From Caldilineaceae bacterium (GTDB lineage Bacteria; Chloroflexota; Anaerolineae; Caldilineales; Caldilineaceae): a stretch of DNA of 64,000 bases. Shown one piece after another: positions 32,701-38,700 of the stretch (within the stretch, counting starts at the first letter, position 1; each line of letters starts with the position of its first letter). The translations under genes and the position numbers were made by a program. The DNA lies in NCBI GenBank assembly GCA_026645575.1, contig JAPKMW010000035.1, positions 1-64,000 on the forward strand. Reading direction: 5' to 3'. Below the pieces are notes generated by a model. The model ran no database searches and had not been told where the DNA came from. It worked only from the letters and a program-made list of their open reading frames with translations.

Positions 32701-35700
32701 CCACCCGCCAGGCGCCATCCGCCGCGACATCGGCTGTCGCTGATCCCAGACCAAGGGGGGCGCCGGTGGCGTCGGTTAAGGTAACTTGGAGTTGATCGAC
32801 GCCGCTGCCCGGTTGACCGGAGCGCAGATTGGGATCGACGACCGTGCCGGCCAGGGGCACCAACCATTGCTGATAGGTGGTGATACTCTGGGTGGCGGCG
32901 ATCAAGGCGCCGTTGGCAAGGTTGAGGGTAATGTTGGGCGACGTGGCGTCAACAAAAGTTTCAACCAGCGGCGACAGCGCGCTATAGCCCACCAAGTCGG
33001 TGACGCGGCTCTGCAAAGTGTAGCGCCCTTCGCCCGTTGGCGTAAAGGTGGGGCAATAGGCGGTAGCGCCCTCGGCATCTTGACAGCGGGGCGCCGGGGC
33101 GGCCACGCCGTTGACCAGCAATTCGACGCGATAGAGACCGGAGGTTGCATCGTCGGCATAAAGATCCAGAATGGTGCGCTGATTGGGGCGATAGGCCGTG
33201 GTGGAGCGAATGGTTGTCGTGGGCGCGTCACTATCGATGGTCAGGGCGAAACGGCTACGCTCCTCGACCCAACCGGATTGAAGATGGTAGAGATCGGCGA
33301 TCTCCAGCGGACTGAGCGCCTTGCGATAGATCGCCACCTCATCCAGATGGCCGCGGAAAAAGTTGGTGGGCGTACCGGCAGGCATTTCGGCGCCGATGGT
33401 CAGCGGGCGCGCCTCATTGGTTGGCTGTGGCTGCCAGCCATACGCTTGCGCCACCGGCTGCCCGTTGACAAAGAGCCGCGCCAGATAACCGTCATAGGTG
33501 GCGGCGACGTGGCTCCAACTGTTGGTGGGCAGCTTTTGTAGGGCCGTCAGTTCATAGCCGGTGGGTGCAGTAGCCGGGCCGCCGCGCCAGAACTGTAACT
33601 TGCCATCGGCCAGGCCAAACCAGTAGCCGGCGAGACCGGCAGCGGTGGCGTTGTTATCAGTCTTGCCCACAATGGTTCCCCAGCCCGAATCCAACTGCGG
33701 CTTGACCCAGGCGCTTATGGCAAAGGGTTCAGCGCCGCTAAAGGCCAGTTGGTTGGCGGTGGCAGCCTGGATGTAGGTAGTGCCGGTGAAATAGGCGGCT
33801 TGGCTGACCTGCCCTTTCTCGCCGGCGCGCGGACAGGCGGTGCAAGTGGGGCTATAAACGCCGGCACGATCCGTAAAGCTGGTGGCGCCGTTATCTTCAT
33901 CCAGGGTAACCCAGAGCGCCGGCGCCGAGGTACGGTAGAGTTCCTGTACTCTGTCGGTGCTCAAGGCAGTGCGATAGAGAATGAGTTCATCGAGGTCGCC
34001 GCTAAAACCCTGGCCCACCACCAAGGGGCGATCGGCAGCACGCTGGATACCGCCAGGCAAGCTGGTATCGGCGGCCACTTCGACGCCATTGACAAAGAGC
34101 TTTATCTGCTGGAAGCCGGGAACCGTGCTAATGGCGGCGGCCAGATGGGTCCACTGGTTGGGATTAGGAATGGCATTGTTCGGGATCGCGAGGGTACGCG
34201 TCACAACCTGACTTTGGCTGTCACGGAGCGAGAGCGTTAACCCGCTGGTGGTCAAGCGCAAGTGGCCGCCCCCTTGTGCCAGGTTGTTCCGTTCCAAGAG
34301 TGCGCCGCTGCCCTTGACCCAGGCGGCAATGGTCATCTGATCTTGGGCGGCTGTCCCCACCACAAAGGGCAAGGTGAGCGCCTGCCCGCCGCTAAAGCGC
34401 ACCGCGTTGCCCGCACGCCCCGGTACAGACGCGATGGGACAAAGGCTCCCGCTACAGCGGATCAGGCTGCCCGGCAGGGTGGCGTTGGCAAAATCAATGC
34501 TGCCCGGCGGCTCTTCCAGGCGCAACCGTAGCAGTTGATCCCATTCGCCGCTGGCCAGCCGCTGGATCTGGCTCCCATTCAAGACCAGCGGGAAGAGTTG
34601 CAACTCATCCAGGTCAATGGCGCTGAGACCAAGGGTCACATCGGCGGTGGTATTGGGGGGCAGTTGACCGCTGAACTGTTGTGTTCGACCAACTTCGCCG
34701 CCATTGCTATAGAGGATCAAGGTCTGACCATCGTAGGTGACGCTGACGTGGTTCCAGCGACCGGGGGCAAGCACACCGGGTGCGGTCTCGTAGCCAGTGG
34801 ATAGCCCCGCAAAGGTGGCGCGTAAGCGCCCGGTGGCGGGATCGTAGGCCAGGTTAGGCAGACGGTGATTGCCGCCGGGATTGTTGCTGTTATCTTGAAA
34901 GAAGCTCTGCCAACCACTGACCGTTGCCGTCGGCTTGAGCCAAAGGGCAAAGGTATAGCGGCCACTGCTGAGGTTCGGTAGGGCAACCGTGATCCCCAAA
35001 AGCGTGTCGGTGCGCAGACCAACGCCCCAAGGCGATGGCATGGGGGTGGGGCAGAAGAGGAAGAGCGTACAACTGCCTATGCTTTGACCGGTGACGCGAT
35101 TGAGATATTGGGGGATGGGATTCCACCAGGAGGTTGTCTCGTCAAAGGGTAGATCGACGACGGGTGTGGGCAGCCCACCTTGTAAACCCTGGCCGGCGAC
35201 AGCAACCGCTTCATTCGCCGTCAGGGCGCGATTAAAGAGCTTGACTTCATCCAGGTAGCCCCTGGTCAGGTTGTAGGCTTTATCCGAAACGTAACGCCGT
35301 TGGCCGCCCACGGTGAGGAGCCAGCCGGTGCGGGGCAACACGGCGTTAACGCTCGCTTGGGGAGTGCCATTGATATAGAGGGTGGCGCGACCGTTGGCCT
35401 CAATGCTCACCAGTAGATGCAGCCATTGTTCCGCCGCAAAGAGACCGGAATAGCTGTAGTTCGCCCCGCTATAGAGCGTGAAGTTTTGATGCGACGCGTG
35501 ATAACTGACACTCACCGATTCACCCCAGTTGGCCGGGTTGTGGGCGGCCAACTGAAAGCTGCCGGTTGTGTTGGGTCGGAGATAGAACCAGCCGCCGATG
35601 CTAAAGCCACTGCTGGTGGCTTTGACCAAGGCGCCGCTGAGATCCAGCGCGTCGTCAACGCCATCCAGGCTGACGCCACGACCGACTTTGCCGCCATCAA

Positions 35701-38700
35701 TCACTGTGGGGCATTGGGTGCCTTGACACTGGGCCGGCGTCGCCGGGGTGACGGCGCCGGCGTCGATCCAGGGATCGGCATAGTCAAACGAAAGATGGGT
35801 CATGGGCAACTGGGCGCCCTGGTCGGCGTAGGCGGCCAGGGGGTTGGCGACATAGCCCTGCGCCGCCTGACTCACGCGGTAGACACCGGAAGCGAGGCCC
35901 GCGCTGACGGTGATCGGCTGACTGCGGGCGATTTGGGCGTTGGGCGGCAGGAAAAAGGCGTCCGGGTTAGCGGGAGTGGTCAAGCCGCTATCGGCCTGGG
36001 TGGTCAACTGGCCGTAGATCACCCGATTGGTCAAGGCGTTGCTGACGTTGGCGTCATAGAAGAGCCGCTGGCCGGGGCGGGCATAGCCGGCAGTCGCCAG
36101 ATCAGCGGGCAAGGCCGGGTTGCGCAAGACGGCGCTGTAGTTCATGACTACACCGGACGAGGCCACCTGCGGGTGCCAACCCATGCGCCGCTCCTGGCTG
36201 TCGAGAAAGCCATCGCCGTCGGCGTCGGCAACGGTGGGATCGGAACGCACCCAGGTGCGCAGCGGCGTGGCGCCGGCATAGCCATAGACCAGCTCCCAGC
36301 CGGTCACCTCCTGCTGATCGGTCAAGCCATCATAGTCGGTATCGGCGCGGTTCACGTCGGTGCCCAGTCGTAGCTCCTGGGCATCGGTTAAGCCGTCGGC
36401 GTCGATGTCCTGCGCCGTGGGCGATGTGCCTTGCTCGTGTTCAAAGAGATCGCTCAGGCCGTCACCATCGGTGTCCCAGCGCAGGTCGTCGGGGTCGGAG
36501 CCGCCGGCGGCGCGATTGCGTAGACCGTCGCCGTCAGCATCGCGCAGGGTGGGGAAACGGAAGCGTTCCCGGTCGGCGACAGGACGGTTCGCCCAGAAAT
36601 CGTTGGCCCACTCGATGGCATAGAAGCCATTGCCCTGGTCAACCCGGCGGTAGAAGCCATCCAGGGTTGCCGGCAACACGTCAAAAATGGTATAGTCAGA
36701 GAGATTCATGTGATTCGAGCCACGCAACTCTTCGTCATCACAATCCAGGCCAAACCAACCACATTCTTCATAAAGCACCAGCACCCCTTCATTCAAATAG
36801 AGGGGATAAGGCACGTTGATACCGGGTTGGCTAAAGGTGAGGTCGCGGGTCGGGGAGAGCGCCGGCGCATGAAGACGCCCTGTATTGGCCTGGTAGCGCC
36901 ACTGGGAACGCATGGCGCCGGCGCGCAGCCCCCGGTGCAGATCCCGTTCATTGTCATCCAGGCTGTAGGCAAAGACCGAATCCCACATACCATCATCAAA
37001 ACCGCCATCGGGGCGAATGGCATTGTGGAGGGTCAGGCCAAAGCGCAGTGCATTCCCCGCGACCATGCCCTGCGCCGGGTTGGTCAATCCCACGTTGACA
37101 TTGTCGATCTTGAGGCGATCCTGATCAGCCAGGTCAACATAGGCATCAGTGCTGACAAAAAGGCCGGCCAACCACTGGGTAACGCCGCCGCAAAGCAGCC
37201 CGCTCGCGCCGATGGCGTCACAGATGAGCGTGGCAAAGGCGTCAAAGAGCAGCAACCCCACGGCAACGATCGCGCTGACCAATGGCCCCCCCATCAGCCC
37301 GACCAGGTAAAGAGCAACGCTCACCAGGGTGGTGGCAAGAGCCTGCCCCAACAGCGCCGGGTTATTCCAGTTGCCGGTCGTTATTGCCACCGCCAGATAG
37401 GCGCCCCAAGCTACGGTCAGGGCAAATATCTGGCCAGAGCTAAAGGCTTTAACACTACTTGTAAAAACTTTGAGATCGGCGATGGCTGCACGCATTTTGG
37501 TCAGATTCCAAATGCCCTTGTTCAGATAATTGGCCCGCTGGTAGAACATGCCCAACCGTACGGCAAAAGTTGTCCCCAGCGCCGCCGTGATACCGCTGGC
37601 AATGCTGCGCGAGATACGCTGGTCGCTGCCGGTATAGTGAACGGCGATGGTGGCGCCAATGACGACGGCGGCGCCAAAGCCGGCCGCACCGTAGCCTTTG
37701 ATCCCAGGCAGTACTATTTTGGGGAACTTATTTAACTGCCATAATGCCTTAAGTTCCTTCTTGTACGTTTTATAGTAGTGATCAATGGTTAAGGCAATTG
37801 ACATGATAAACGAAGTAGAATGGGGGTGGGTAGGCGCGCCAAACCCCGGCAGCGCATTGGGCAGGTTATTGATAGCCGCCAGGCCGCCAAAGCCCTGTTG
37901 CAACCCCAGGTAGAAGCCCAAGGCGACCTGTTTTCGCTCCTGCGCCTGCTGTTGGCTGGCAGCCGTAGTATCCGGTGGGACAAAGTAAGCCTCGCCGGCC
38001 AGCGCCGGTGTCAGCACGTTGTTCAAATAGTCGCTGATCGCATAGTTGCCCCAAGCGCCGTTCTGATAGCGATAGGGCGCCCAGTTGACCGTGGCCAAGG
38101 TTTTGGTTGGTGTGCTGCTGGTGAAGGTGAGCGTGGCCTGGCTGCCGGCAATGGTCGCCTCGGCCAGATTGCTGCTGCGTGAGCGCTTTTCCTGGGCAAA
38201 GAGCAAGGTCGGGCTGAGGGTGGTGGGAAAGGCGTTGAGGATGGTGCGCACCTCGCTCATCAACACATGGGCATATTCGTCGGCATGGTTGTATTGGAAG
38301 CGGCTAACCGCTGTGGCGCCCACGGGGACCTGCCAGCGGTCGGCATCGCTGGCGGTGGAGGCGCTATCCCAGCGGCGCGCGATCTCAGCCACGGTTAGGT
38401 CGCGTTGCCCATCATTGTTGCTGTCACCGCCCACGGCAAAGGTGTTGGCCAGACCATCCCCCAAGCGCCAGAGGTTGCCATCAACGCTACGGTTGCGGTC
38501 GCCCTGCACCACGGCCACCTCCAGCCCCAGTTGCTCCTCCACCGCCAGGCCGGTCAGGTACCAGTTGTCATCATAGGCATGGATCACCGTGGCCTGGTCG
38601 CGGCGGTTGGCGGGGTTATTGCAAAACGCTTCGCCTTCCTGGGCCGGGTCAACACAAACATCGGTGAGCATCTGCACCACCCAGAGCAGCCGCAGCTCTT

